From Castanea sativa (taxonomy: Eukaryota; Streptophyta; Magnoliopsida; Fagales; Fagaceae), in assembly GCF_040712315.1 (NCBI RefSeq), contig NC_134023.1, forward strand, positions 60,408,757 through 60,472,756: a DNA stretch of 64,000 bases. The letters run 5' to 3'. Below are positions 23,190 to 34,481 of this stretch, piece by piece; position 1 is the stretch's first letter; every line of letters starts with the position of its first letter. The notes under the pieces are model-generated. The model was not told the DNA's origin. It saw only the letters and a program-made list of their open reading frames with translations, and did not search any database. A program made the translations under genes and the position numbers.

Positions 23190-23300
23190 GTGTACGTGAA
23201 ACTCTCTCTTAGAATAGCCCTTGCCTCCCTCACACTTCACAAGCTCTTATATTTGTGAAATGACTATCACGCCAAAGGTGCGCAATAGTTCTTTTTTCAT
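23190..23300 (-). mobile_element. tRNA-like SINE fragment, family S2
   Basis: The plus strand shows CACTTCACAAGCTCTTATAT followed by AAATGACTATCACGCCAA, the inverse of the SINE near 10905. Truncated copy. Confidence 0.5.
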
Positions 23301-23514
23301 CTCTTATCTAGTCATGTAAAGGTTATACTTCAAAATTCAAGCTTATAAGTCTTAAATTCTATCACAGATATTCAATACCACACGTATATTGAATTAATGA
23401 GTAGAAGCATAAGAGAGTTTTATCATAAAGCTATTCATATTGAGAAAATACGCATAACGTTTATTGTGATGGGAGTTTGGAGCTGCTTTAATTAATAGAC
23501 TAGTATTAAATTGT

Positions 23515-23800
23515 CTCTACTTAAGTCCATTTCAGTCTAATTTGATCCAATTGGTCATTCGGTCAATTTTGGTTCACTTTGGTCCAGTTCAATCCATTCC
23601 GTCCAATTCTTTCTAATTTTGGCTCACTTTAATCCAATTCAGTCCATTTGATCCATGCCAATCCAGTTCAGTCCATTTCGGTATAATTCAATTCATTTCT
23701 ATCTACTTTATACCATTTTTATCAAATTCAATCTATTTCGGTCCATTTCAATCTACCTCGGTCTTTTTAGTCCAATTCATCCATCTCGGTCCACTTTGGT
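23515..23800. repeat. Degenerate minisatellite, units of about 10 bp (TCCAWTTYRG)
   Basis: About 28 loosely conserved units such as TCCATTTCAG, TCCAATTGGT, TCCAGTTCAA and TCCATTTCGG follow each other without a break. The other strand is rich in GGACYGAAATG-type units. No reading frame is conserved, so it is not a coding repeat. Confidence 0.8.
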
Positions 23801-24540
23801 AAGAATGAGAAAAAACTAGTTTGGGTTGAAAGTATTATAAATTATTTGAGTAATATTAATTGTAATTATATGATAAGTTTTGATTATTAAGATAATCATC
23901 TTTAAGGGAATGAGAAATTTGAAACTTAAAAATTTTAGTTGTATCAAAAGAAATTAAGAAAGTATAATGCATAATAAAAAAAATAGAAGAAAATTGACCA
24001 CTTCAAAAAAGAACAATATAAATAGTAAAACCAAAAAAGAAGATACAATTATATATTTGTAAAAATAGAGAGATAGAAATTACTTTTAGAAATTGTTTAA
24101 TTTTTAAAGAGAACAAATTATCTACAATAAGATTTAAAGAATAAATTATACATTATACTACATTTCAAAATAATTATACGCATTGCATTGTGACTAGTTA
24201 ACTTTTAAATTAAAGTCACGCGAAGTATGTTTTACATACATTCTTCTCACTTTTGACCATTCCTTGGTTCTTTTCTCAAATTGGAAATTGATTGGTTTCT
24301 CCATTGAAATTAAATGTTACAAATTTAAATGTCTAACTAGTGTCACATTATTTAAAATTTAAAATTTAAAATAACATTATATGTTGTAATATGTTAGATT
24401 CATAAAATAAAATCTAAATAAATTATGAAATATACTCTCTATTTATTTCAAGTAAACCACAGAAGACATTATCTGGAAAAAAATCTTGTTAAGAATAAAA
24501 AATTTCTCATTACAAGATCTACAAGAAACTATTGGGTGCT

Positions 24541-25832
24541 TCATAATAACATTAATGGTATGATCTTGCAAGTACATATCGCTTTTTCTTGTACATAATC
24601 ATCAAATTATGGGTGACACACATCTGATTTAGTGCTAATAATTTGCAATGACGAAGGAACTAATCATTTGATTCATTACCAAACTAGAAGCAATTCTTGG
24701 TTGCTAGAGCTATCCAAGGCTCCAAGCTATCACATTCCTTTGTGAAAATGAAAGCAAACAAAAGAAAGAAGACAACAATTTTAACGTGGTTCGGCCATGA
24801 AAGCCTACATCTATAGAGTCTCTATTATTTTTAAAGTAATGTTAAAGTTACAAATTATTCCACAAATATGATTACCAAAAAAAAAAAAAAAAAACTTGGA
24901 CAAATACAAGATAAACTAATAAGTGATTGCTAATAGAAACAAAAGGAGGTGCTACAAATCTTATTTTGTTCCAACATTATACAAAATCAAAACCTCCTCA
25001 AGTCATGATGGCACCTTCCAATAGGGTCATTGGCCCTCTGTACCTGCATTCAAGGAAGACAATTATCTCTCTAAATCATTGAATTAAGGGAAATCATTTC
25101 TATGTATCGGAAGAACATGCTTTGGTTTCCAAAGTAGATTAATGCTATGCGGTGAATGAGGTTTTCCCTTCAAGAGTAAGGAAATGAAACAACTATCCAT
25201 CTCCCATAGCTTAAAAATTAAGCAACCATTTTAGTTTTAGTCTTGCTAGTAAAAGGATTCATAATAATGCAAGAAGGTTCAGCTTTTGAATCCCAAACTC
25301 ATTCAACGTTTTTATGGATATGGTTATGCAGGAACTTGTGAGATAGTTAAGATTATAAGTAACTAAATATTTCCAAGTAAATTAGTTAAACTTCTTACCC
25401 ATTAAAATTCCATAGTTGGAGTAATTTATGCCTATGTCTACATCAAAGATCAAAGGTGTCTCTATAAAAAAAAGTAGTGTGTAAGTACAATGCCAATAAT
25501 CTCAACCTCAGCAATGGTAGAAATCACCAAATCGAAAATAGCTTAAATTTCATTTTGATTTATGTGTTTTTCAACGAACTTATTAAGGGGGGGGGGGGGG
25601 GGGGGGGGACAAAAAAGAGCTTATTCTAAATCATAGAAAACAAATTGGACTAATCTTAATCATATGAATAGTACCATCATGTAATCAAATTTCACATGGC
25701 ATCAATATTATCAATTTCACTATAATAAAAGAAAGTACCGTGACAAGCACATGACATTGTGCGACTATATGATCCCCCTCCCTCCATAAAGGTTAGAGCA
25801 ACAAGTACTATAAGAAACAATTTACCTGTAAG
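24541..25832 (-). repeat. 3' flank of RLK2, duplicated downstream of RLK1 and RLK3
   Basis: The stretch 24541-24840 matches 50820-51125, including LTR-like AACGTGGTTCGGCCATGAAA near 24784. The stretch 24900-25830 matches 1-581 and 52190-52998. A run of 22 Gs lies at 25587-25608 where the other copies have short G-rich tracts. A stretch near 25770 (CCCCCTCCCTCCATAAAGG) is kept in the RLK3 flank and lost in RLK1. Confidence 0.8.
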
Positions 25833-28800
25833 TTAAATTACTCTTTCTCCACGTATTCTAGTTCTGAGGAGTTTCTCTCTAATCAAATGCAACTGAGCTA
25901 CAACATCAGTCATGTTCATCCTTTCTCTTGGAGATCCCATAGAACAAGACACTCCAATTCCAAATATCAAAATCAAGCACTCCAGAATTTTGGGACTTCC
26001 TATTCGATTTTGAATGTGAGTATCATTTGTCCTTGTTTCCATACCTTCTCTTTCCCAAAGTATAATAGGATCCACAACGTTAATGACTCGTTCGGGCAAT
26101 GCTCCTTTAACAAAATCATGAAGGTTCAAGTTGTCTTTGAATATGTTATCAGTAGGCCTTTTTCCTGTGAACATCTCCAATAATAGTATGCCATAACTGT
26201 AGACATCACCACAAGTTGACACCTCGTTTCCCAAACCATATTCTGCAATCGCACAGAACATTCACAATATGATTGATCTTGTTTCATATAAAAAAAAAAA
26301 TTATAATAGCAAAACTTTGAAAGAGCACTTTAGTGGCATATAAAAGGAAAAAAATTTAAAAAGGTGGAAATTTCTTTCAGGACATGCTCCTTCTTCTAAA
26401 AGGCTTCCTTAAGCTATTTCTGCTTGAAAGTACATCAAGAAATATAAAGAAAGAAAATAATTTAATATTCAAAAATAGAAAAGGTACTCACTCACCTGGA
26501 GGAGCATAACCAATTGTTCCTCTTAATCCAATAGAGCTTGATTGATTAGCATGACACTCGGTGGCCTCAAGAAGGAACCTTGCCAAGCCAAAGTCCCCCA
26601 CATGTCCAATCATTTCATCATCGAGAAGAACATTGCTAGGCTTGAGGTCGCAATGAACAATTGGTGCATGGCAATGATAATGAAGATATTCCAATGCATT
26701 TGCAACATCAATAGCAATATTCAATCTTTGAAGAAGATTCAAATTCTTTTGTTCCTCAAGAACCTCATTTGTTCTTGAAATTGGATGCAACCAGTCGTCT
26801 AGGCTGCCATTAGTCATGAACTCGTATACTAAAGCTTTGAAATCATGACCTTGATAGTCAACACCTGAACATACTGTGAGTACCTTTAACAAATTCCGAT
26901 GTCTGATGTTTCGCAAAGCCTCACATTCAGCAATAAAACTTCTGGAAGCTCCACGATGCAAAAGGTTGAGCACCTTGACAGCAACTATACATCTATCATG
27001 ACCAAGAATTCCTCTATACACAGATCCAAAGCTTCCCACACCAATTAAATTAGTGGAGGAAAATGCATCTGTAGCTTTTAGGAGACTTTGGTAAGATACA
27101 TTCAAAAGTAAATTTTGTGAATTATTTAAAATACTTTCCCTTCTCTTTCTTTTAAAAGAGAAGAGAAGTAGAAATGAAATCACCAAAGTTATTCCAAAAA
27201 GGCCACAAAGTATAGAGATTATTAGCTTCAAGGAAAGAGTCAACTTCCTCTTCTTGGGTTTATTGTATTTACATACAGGAAGATCAAACTTTGGCATGCC
27301 TCCACATAACTTACTGTTTCCCTTAATCACGGTTGCACTAATGTTCTTGAAAACTCCATTTGTTGGTACCTCCCCTTCGAAATTGTTATAAGACAAATTC
27401 AATAACTTCAAGAAGATAAAGCTCTCCAAAAATTTTGGAATATTGCCAGAGAAATTGTTTTTAGAAAGATCTAAAAGTTGAAGGCCCCTTAATGATTCCA
27501 AAGATGAAGGAATGACCCCTTGAAAGAAGTTGCTACTCATGGCTAGATATTCTAGTTTTACACAGCTACCAAGACTTGTTGGAATTTTTCCAAACAACAT
27601 ATTTCCAGAAATATCCAAGACTTCTAAATTTTTTAAATTTTCTACTTCTGTAGGAAGGACACCAGTAAATTTGTTGGCTGACAAATATAGAGAAATTGCT
27701 GAGAATGAGAGACCAATTACTTGATATGATATTGTACCATTGAGATTGTTTTCAGAAAGATCCAAATGAATCATATTTTCACACTTGACTAGACTTAAGG
27801 GGATGCTTCCTTGAAGATTATTATGGTCTAAATACAAAGCTGTCAAAATAGTTAAATTTCCAAGAGAAGATGGAATGTTCCCGAAGAAATTGTTTGCAGA
27901 TAAAACCAAATATTGTAACTTTTGTAGCTTTTCAATTTCAAAAGGAATATGACCTGATAATTTATTGTTGTCCATAGCTAGTTCATCCAAATTCGTCAAA
28001 TTTCCTATTCCAATAGGAATGTTTCCAGATATTTTATTATTACTTAGAACCAATTTGGTGAGAGTAGTTGAGAAATTGACAATGCACTCGGGCAACTCTC
28101 CCCCAAAGTTATTTATATGTATCAACACAAACCTTAGATATGTGGCATTTGTCAAAGAACAGAGAAAACTCAAGTCATTTGCCCCTCCATTTCCAAGCTC
28201 GTTAAAGTATATTAAAAATCGTGAAAGTTTGTTTAACTTCTCCAAAGAAGGAACTTTTCCACTTAAATTATTTTCATTAAGTTGAAGCTGCAATAGAATT
28301 GAGGCATTAGATATTGAAATAGGGATAGGTCCAGTAAATTGATTGGCATAAATGCTTAAAACTTTGATATTTTGTAGGGTGATTCCTATGTCCAATGGTA
28401 GGTGCCCTTGGATTTGGTTGCCTCCTACATCAAACTCCTGTAACGAAGACAAATTGAAGATTGAGGGAGGAATTCTTCCAGACAACCTATTTAAATCGAC
28501 ATAAAAAGTTGTAAGTTTCGTCAATTGGCCAAAAGAATGAGGGATACTCCCACCCAAGTTATTAGAGCTTGCAGAAAACACTTCTAGAGAGGATAAGTTA
28601 CCGAAAAAGGATGGGATACTTCCTGTCAAATTATTTATTTCAAAAGAAACGATTTGGAGCTTTGACAAAGTGCCAAGAGTTGTAGGGATTTCCCCATCCA
28701 AAACGTTGCGACCGAAATTAATGAATTTGAGGTTGGTGCAATGGGATAAATTTCTTGGAATTTTGCCAATATGTGTGTTATTGTACAAGCGTAGCAATTG

Positions 28801-29205
28801 CAATCTGCGTAAACGGTCAATTTCTGAAGGAATTTCATTATGAAAGCTGCTGCCTCCGATTGATAGTGTTTTCAAAAAACTTAAATTACCAACATGTGGT
28901 GATATAGAGCCTACCAGTTCCGAAAATCGCAGCAGGTCCAACACAATGACCCTCTGATGTCGACGACCACAGGTAACCCTTCGCCATTGACAAAAGTGGA
29001 TGCTATCATTCCAAGAGCTCAAAAGCTGGAGAGGATCATGAGTGATCTTGGCTTTGAACTCAAGCAACGCCAACCGATCCGTCTCATTATTCCCGCCAAC
29101 AACAGAGGTGACTAACAAGCCACACCACCAGAGAAGGATAAAAGCATGCATGAAAAAAGAAGAGGACGGTGGAGATGAACTCCACTGGGAAAGCCCCATA
29201 TGCAA
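25833..29205 (-). CDS. RLK2: LRR receptor-like kinase, subfamily XII (Xa21/EFR/At3g47570-like)
   Basis: Exons 29205-26496 and 26242-25833 on the minus strand, with a 253-bp GT-AG intron; 3120 nt give 1039 residues. The order is signal peptide, LRRNT_2 cap, about twenty LRRs, transmembrane helix (about 655-683, LIISILCGLFGITLVISFLL) and kinase with GVGSFGSV loop, VAVKV lysine, HCDLKPSN (His about 851; non-RD), DFG and GTIGYAPPE across the splice site. It is the closest relative of RLK1, with the same intron position and promoter, and differs by many substitutions in the LRR surface. The cap reads CQWRRVTC where the family has Gly before Val. It ends RGERVI: a stop just after this point removes about 13 residues that RLK3 still encodes. 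It has no frame breaks, so it is probably functional, acting at the plasma membrane with an unknown ligand. Confidence 0.92.
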
Positions 29206-29287
29206 TATGGTTGAAGAGGCAGTTGGTACAAGTGTGTATTGTGAGGGAAGGCTAATTTGGCTGTGTATAGAATCTCAAGAAGTGGCA

Positions 29288-29297
29288 AATTTATAAA
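29288..29297 (-). promoter_or_regulatory. TATA box of RLK2
   Basis: TTTATAAATTTG on the minus strand, about 85 bp before the ATG, in the same context as in RLK1 (GA-rich run directly upstream). The two promoters stay nearly identical to about 29410 and then diverge abruptly. Confidence 0.6.
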
Positions 29298-29469
29298 GAG
29301 AGCGAGAGAGAAGAAATTTGGTGCGAGAATTTTGGGGATTATAGTCGGTCTGATCATCTTTAATTAATCAGACCGTGTACCCATGATCCACGTGGAATGC
29401 TATAGTTTTGCTCCCTTTATATTACACCAAAGCGCTGGACGTGGAATGCTATAGTTTTCTATTTTTAAT

Positions 29470-31140
29470 TAAAATATTTTTTTGTGCGTAAAAAATGTAA
29501 TAGATGCTATCAAAAAACTTCTATAATTTCTTTTTGTGTAAGAAATTGTAACTGGGGCTATCAAAAAATTTCTACAAGCCATAAATGCATTTGGAAAAGA
29601 ATTAGACTACTCATTTCATATAACTTTAGATCTTTTAATCAAAGTATATTCGTCTATTTCTAAAAGCTCTTTATAACTTGTAGTTTTGATAATAAATCTA
29701 TACCACAAAAAAATTCATCTAATTGTTTTTTTTTTTTCCTAGTAACAAATTTCTTAAGAGATCCTTTTTTAGATTCAATTAATTCTTCTATTCTGTTTTT
29801 TTTTTTTTTTTTTAAGTATGTATATTCATATTTTTTAATATACCTTTATCGATTAAAAATATGTAGAAATAAAATAAACAAGATCTACAATAAAAATTCT
29901 AATCCAACTAGGATAAAATAAATTGTAAAGTGTAGTATAATAAAACCTTTTTTTTTTTTTGCAAATTACAACTTACCCACCTATAATTTGGCCGAAGTTA
30001 AAGTTGTCTACTTGTAGTTTGAAATTTGACACTTTACCCACCTGAGATTTGATCGAAATTTGAGTTTTCTACCTGTGGTTTGAAATCCCATGATGCAAGT
30101 CTTCCGTCGGTTTCTTTTTGATCTTGTATTTTTATGTTTTTTTGTGTTTTTAGAGGAGAGAGATATAAAAGTGGAGTGAAATCAAATATTTAGCCATGTT
30201 TTTAACAAAGGTAGGTTACGAAACTCTACCTAAATATATGTGGGTGAAGCTTTCTCATGCAGACTTGAACTCTGACCCTTGTCTTCACTGCCTACAAGCA
30301 CTTATACTTGTGAAGTGACCATCGCGCCAAGAATACACTGTCATAAAACATAATTTATCAAATGCACTATATATGAGAGTTTTACTTATTGATGGAAATG
30401 CACTAGTATTTGTTTCAAACTGAATGGGTAATTCCATCAAATGAAAATATATAGGACAAAATTTAGTTACAAAATTAATTGTAACCTAAGGGTATAACCT
30501 TACTCATTATCTTTTTATTGGAGATGAATTTTGTCCCCACTGCCCACAAGTACTTATACTTGTAAAGTGACCATCGCGCCAAGAGTACACTGTTATAAAA
30601 CATAATTTATCAAATGCACTATATATGAGAGTTTTACTTATTGATGGAAATGCACTAGTATTTGTTTCAAACTAAATGGGTAATTCCATTAAATGAAAAT
30701 ATAAAGGAAAAAATTTAATTACAAAATTAATTGTAACTTAAGGGTGCAACCTTACTCAATATCTTTTTATTGGAAATGAATTGTGATAAATCCACCATTG
30801 GATTAAATTTTCTTCTTATATTTTCCATACTTGCAAAATTTCTAAAAAATTAAAAATCAATAGTTATGTCATCAATAAAATGTTTAAATTGTAAGTCTTT
30901 GTATTTTAAATTTATTCATAAAATATAATATCATAGATTATATAGTAAATAATATTTTATTAGTACAAAATTTGACATGCGTATTGAAAACATAAAGAAC
31001 ATGCAATTCAATAGTTAGCTTTTTAAAAGATGTAGTAATGTTAATGATGTTAAATAAGGTTGTAGTTTTAGGCTATAACCAACTTTGTAGCTAAAATTTG
31101 TCCAATAATATATTGTCAATTTAGTTAAATTTGTCATACT
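29470..31140 (-). repeat. Inverted copy of sequence from 10.4-14.2 kb
   Basis: Reading the minus strand recovers, in order, 10395-11000 (about 31140-30240), the inner part of MITE M2 (30235-29958) and the start of the 1.3-kb block (29958-29470). The nested LTRs found between the first two parts at 11050-13290 are missing here. No gene lies inside; the ORF at 31015-31203 has no recognisable domain. Confidence 0.75.
30284..30785. repeat. Tandem duplication, about 255-bp unit
   Basis: Two successive copies start CACTGCC(T/C)ACAAG at 30280 and 30538 and run through TATATGAGAGTTTTACTTAT to the TTTTTATTGGARATGAATT end. They differ by few substitutions. The duplication arose within the inverted block, since 10395-11000 has a single copy. 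Confidence 0.8.
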
Positions 31141-31199
31141 GTATGGATGTATGTATATATAAAATAAATGAAAGAAGAAAGCAAAAGAAACGTAACATG

Positions 31200-31370
31200 A
31201 CATGTAGGTCCATAAGGCATCTTTATCATCTAATCAATGGGTTCGGTGAATAGGTGTGAATAGAAAACCAGTGATTTATTTATGGTCTTAGTCCATAATT
31301 AATCTTCTGGACACATAATGATCATGGAGGTGTTTTGTTAATTGAAGTTTCAATATACATTGATTTACAT
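31200..31370 (-). repeat. Inverted copy of the RLK-upstream segment at 41120-41440
   Basis: The plus strand here (GGCATCTTTATCATCTAATC, then CTTCTGGACACATAATGATC) is the reverse complement of 41155-41430 without the SINE that sits inside that copy. Its place upstream of RLK2 suggests the ancestral upstream region was inverted here. Confidence 0.65.
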
Positions 31371-33016
31371 ATATAATTACTTTAGTTAGTTACTAGCCTC
31401 CTGCTCAGAGGCTCTTCTATATTTTTTTGGTTAAAGGTTAACAATTTGCATTTATTATAATTTGAAAATATTTTTTTTTCCAAACAAATAAAAATGATAA
31501 ATTTTAGAAATAAGCAACTGTAATTTCTTTCTTAGATGTGTGTTTGAAAGTGGTATAGTAATATATAGAGAAAAGTTTGGGTGGGAAAAATAAGATGAAC
31601 GTAATGGGAAAGAAGATTGAATTTTAGAAGTTCTCTTAGTTTTTTATTTTTTAAAATTGGGGGCTGTTTTACTTTTATTGGATGAAAAATAAATAAAAAA
31701 TGCTAAATTTTAGGGAATAAAAAGATGAACCTAAAGAAAAAACAAAATTCTAAATTTTAGGAGTCTCCTTTGTAATTCAAAATGAAATTTGTTATTTGAC
31801 ATTTTTGACTATATTTCTAAGAGACCTTTCGTTGATGAAGGTATTTTTGAACCACATAAAAATTCAGTTGAAATGGTGAAATTTTCTTGTAGTTATAGAT
31901 TATACGAGGATTAGTGACTCGTAATTCTATAAGACGTGCATGACGGTTAATGGGTCTCCAGTCTCTACATGACCACATTCATTTTTTTTCTAAATTTCCA
32001 TTGCCAACTATATTCCAATCCATCGTGTTCCTATGAATAAATTTTTAACATAGCAGGGGAAAAAATTTAATGCTTCAATTGATTATTATCAGCAAGGACA
32101 ATATTAATAAATTCGTAATCTTCACCCAAAAGACCAAAACCCACGTTATTGTTTAAGAATATTGGTGTTGATAAGGTTTTAATTTTCAGTTGTGGAATGT
32201 TGTTTGATGGATGTACGAAATGAGAGAGAAACAATTAAAAAAATTTTAAAAAATAAAAATAATATTATTATGTGAATGTTTTTGAAAAATGGCCTAAAAA
32301 GAAATAAAATTTTATATTAAAATAAATGAAATTTTTGCATGAGCTATATTTATTGAGTAACGCTACAGTTACAAACTATTTTACAATATTTTTACAAAAT
32401 GTTAATGTGACCAACTACTTATTAGTTTTCATCTAGATCTACTATTAATATCACTTTTTTATTTACCAATAATTGCTCACTACATTAGCAATTTGTAAAA
32501 AAATTTATATCTCTAACATTATTCATATTCATTTGATTTTTATGTCTAAGATAGATATTGAGTAAATTAAAAGATTGCTAGGCTTTGTAACTGAGGTCCA
32601 CACTCCACATGCAAGTGACCCTTGTCACTATCATGAAATGCTCAATACAATTACTTGGAAAAGCGTAATGATTAAGTATGAGACCCATATATCACTGATA
32701 CGTGGGTCCTACTTCAAAATTAAATCTCATTCGTATAGTGCACAATAATTTTTTGTCAATAAGAGATTTTAGCTTTTAAACAAAATTGTAGTTAACCTAT
32801 TACCTATGTGAAGGTGTTAAAATTCAATCAATAATTGACACATAAAGATGCTTGATTTAGGTGTGGGAAAAGATGTATTGTTAGCGTTAACTAGAGTTAG
32901 GAATATAAATTTTTTTCAAAATACTAAAGAGAAAAGAGGGAAGAGAAGATAAGACAAAAGAAATGAATAATAGCAAGAAAATGAGAAAGAAAAGAAAAGA
33001 AATCAATTGACAAAAA
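31371..33016. other. Intergenic with dispersed repeat landmarks
   Basis: No gene is seen. The stretch 31925-32100 contains landmark C of the large repeat family. The stretch 32340-32770 matches 42130-42240 and 49850-50770 and preserves the unoccupied versions of two MITE insertion sites found near 50 kb. Confidence 0.6.
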
Positions 33017-34390
33017 TTAGCCCAAACCCACCTTCCCCATTCCATCATCAACTACACAATAACTCGCTCTCTCACTATAGCTCACACAAATTAGAGAAAG
33101 CAAGAAAGAAAATAAAGAGCGAGAGATATGGAGGTCAAAATCAAAGGACTTGACGTTCGACATGATAGGGTGTTTTAGTGGGGTCCAAACGTATCGGAAA
33201 AATATTTTATATAAGATAGCAATTAATCTTTTATTTTTTTGAAATTTTACATGCATGAAGAATATAATAAGAATATGCAATCTAACGATTAGATTTTCAA
33301 AATTCACACTCAATATAAAAATATATGAGAAGTTTATAGAATTTCTTTCTAAATAAATTTGGAGAAAAATTTTGTTCCATTGCAAATATGTGAACCCAAA
33401 AAAAATAGTTTCTTCCTTTTTATTTCTTCCATAGTAACCATATAGAGGAAAGGACTATGTATCTTCTCATCCCTCTTTTCTTCCTCTTTCCTCCAGCCTT
33501 TCCAAACAGAGTGTAAATTTCTCTAATACTTGGTTCCTTTCACACCATAGACCCCACTTCCCACATGGGTGCACAGTAATCCTTGCCAGATTCCTGGCCC
33601 CACATTAGCCCAAACCCACCTTCCCCATTCCATCATCAATTACACAATGACTCGCTCTCTCACTATAGCTCACACAAATTAGAGAAAGCAAGAAAGAAAA
33701 TAAAGAGTGAGAGATATGGAGGTCAAAATCAAAGGACTTGACGTTCGACATGATAGGGTGTTTTAGTGGGGTCCAAACGTATCGGAAAAATATTTTATAT
33801 AAGATAGCAATTAATCTTTTATTTTTTTGAAATTTTACATGCATGAAGACTATAATAAGAATATGCAATCTAACGATTAGATTTTCAAAATTCACACTCA
33901 ATATAAAAATATATGAGAAGTTTATAGAATTTCTTTCTAAAAAAATTTGGAGAAAAATTTTGTTCCATTGCAAATATGTGAACCCAAAAAAAATAGTTTC
34001 TTCCTTTTTATTTCTTCCATAGTAACCATATAGAGGAAAGGACTATGTATCTTCTCATCCCTCTTTTCTTCCTCTTTCCTCCAGCCTTTCCAAACAGAGT
34101 GTAAATTTCTCTAATACCTGGTTCCTTTCACACCATAGACCCCACTTCCCACATGGGTGCACAGTAATCCTTGCCGGACTCCTGGCCCCACATTAGCCCA
34201 AACCCACCTTCCCCATTCCATCATCAATTACACAATGACTCGCTCTCTCACTATAGCTCACACAAATTAGAGAAAGCAAGAAAGAAAATAAAGAGCGAGA
34301 GATATGGAGGTCAAAATCAAAGGACTTGACGTTCGACATGATAGGGTGTTTTAGTGGGGTCCAAACGTATCAGAAAAATATTTTATATAA
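33017..34390. repeat. 588-bp tandem triplication (two full units, one partial)
   Basis: Units start TTAGCCCAAACCCACC at 33017, 33605 and 34193, exactly 588 bp apart; the third stops near 34390. The copies differ by only a handful of bases, so the amplification is recent. Each unit holds an identical plus-strand start (ATG at 33128 in copy 1) for a 16-codon ORF preceded by GA-rich, UTR-like sequence, and on the minus strand a 122-codon ORF that I judge to be chance, since its residue make-up is AT-driven. Confidence 0.95.
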
Positions 34391-34481
34391 AAGAAGGAAA
34401 GAGAGAGATGGAAAGAAAGAGAGTGATGGGAAGTGCTAGTGTGTGTAAGAATGGCAGAGAGAAAGAGAGAAGAGAGAGAGT
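34391..34481. repeat. GA-rich purine tract
   Basis: Runs of GAGA and GAAAGA units on the plus strand between the 588-bp array and the next transposon. Low complexity. Confidence 0.7.

Larger units (their letters stand above)
22085..24540 (+). repeat. 1.3-kb block, copy 2, interrupted at 22390-23905
   Basis: Collinear with 20762-22020 apart from an extra 1.5 kb (about 22390-23905) that holds an (AT)n tract, a SINE fragment and a degenerate minisatellite. Its right end merges with sequence (ATTACAAGATCTACAAG-like) that leads into the RLK2 3' flank and recurs at 50790 before the RLK3 flank. Confidence 0.65.

Noticed and set aside
33017..33973. Two 122-residue minus-strand ORFs spaced 588 bp apart as a small gene family
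   Set aside because: They are identical because the DNA is tandemly repeated. The residue mix (Phe, Ile, Leu, Lys, Asn) follows AT content and there is no domain, signal or conserved-frame evidence.
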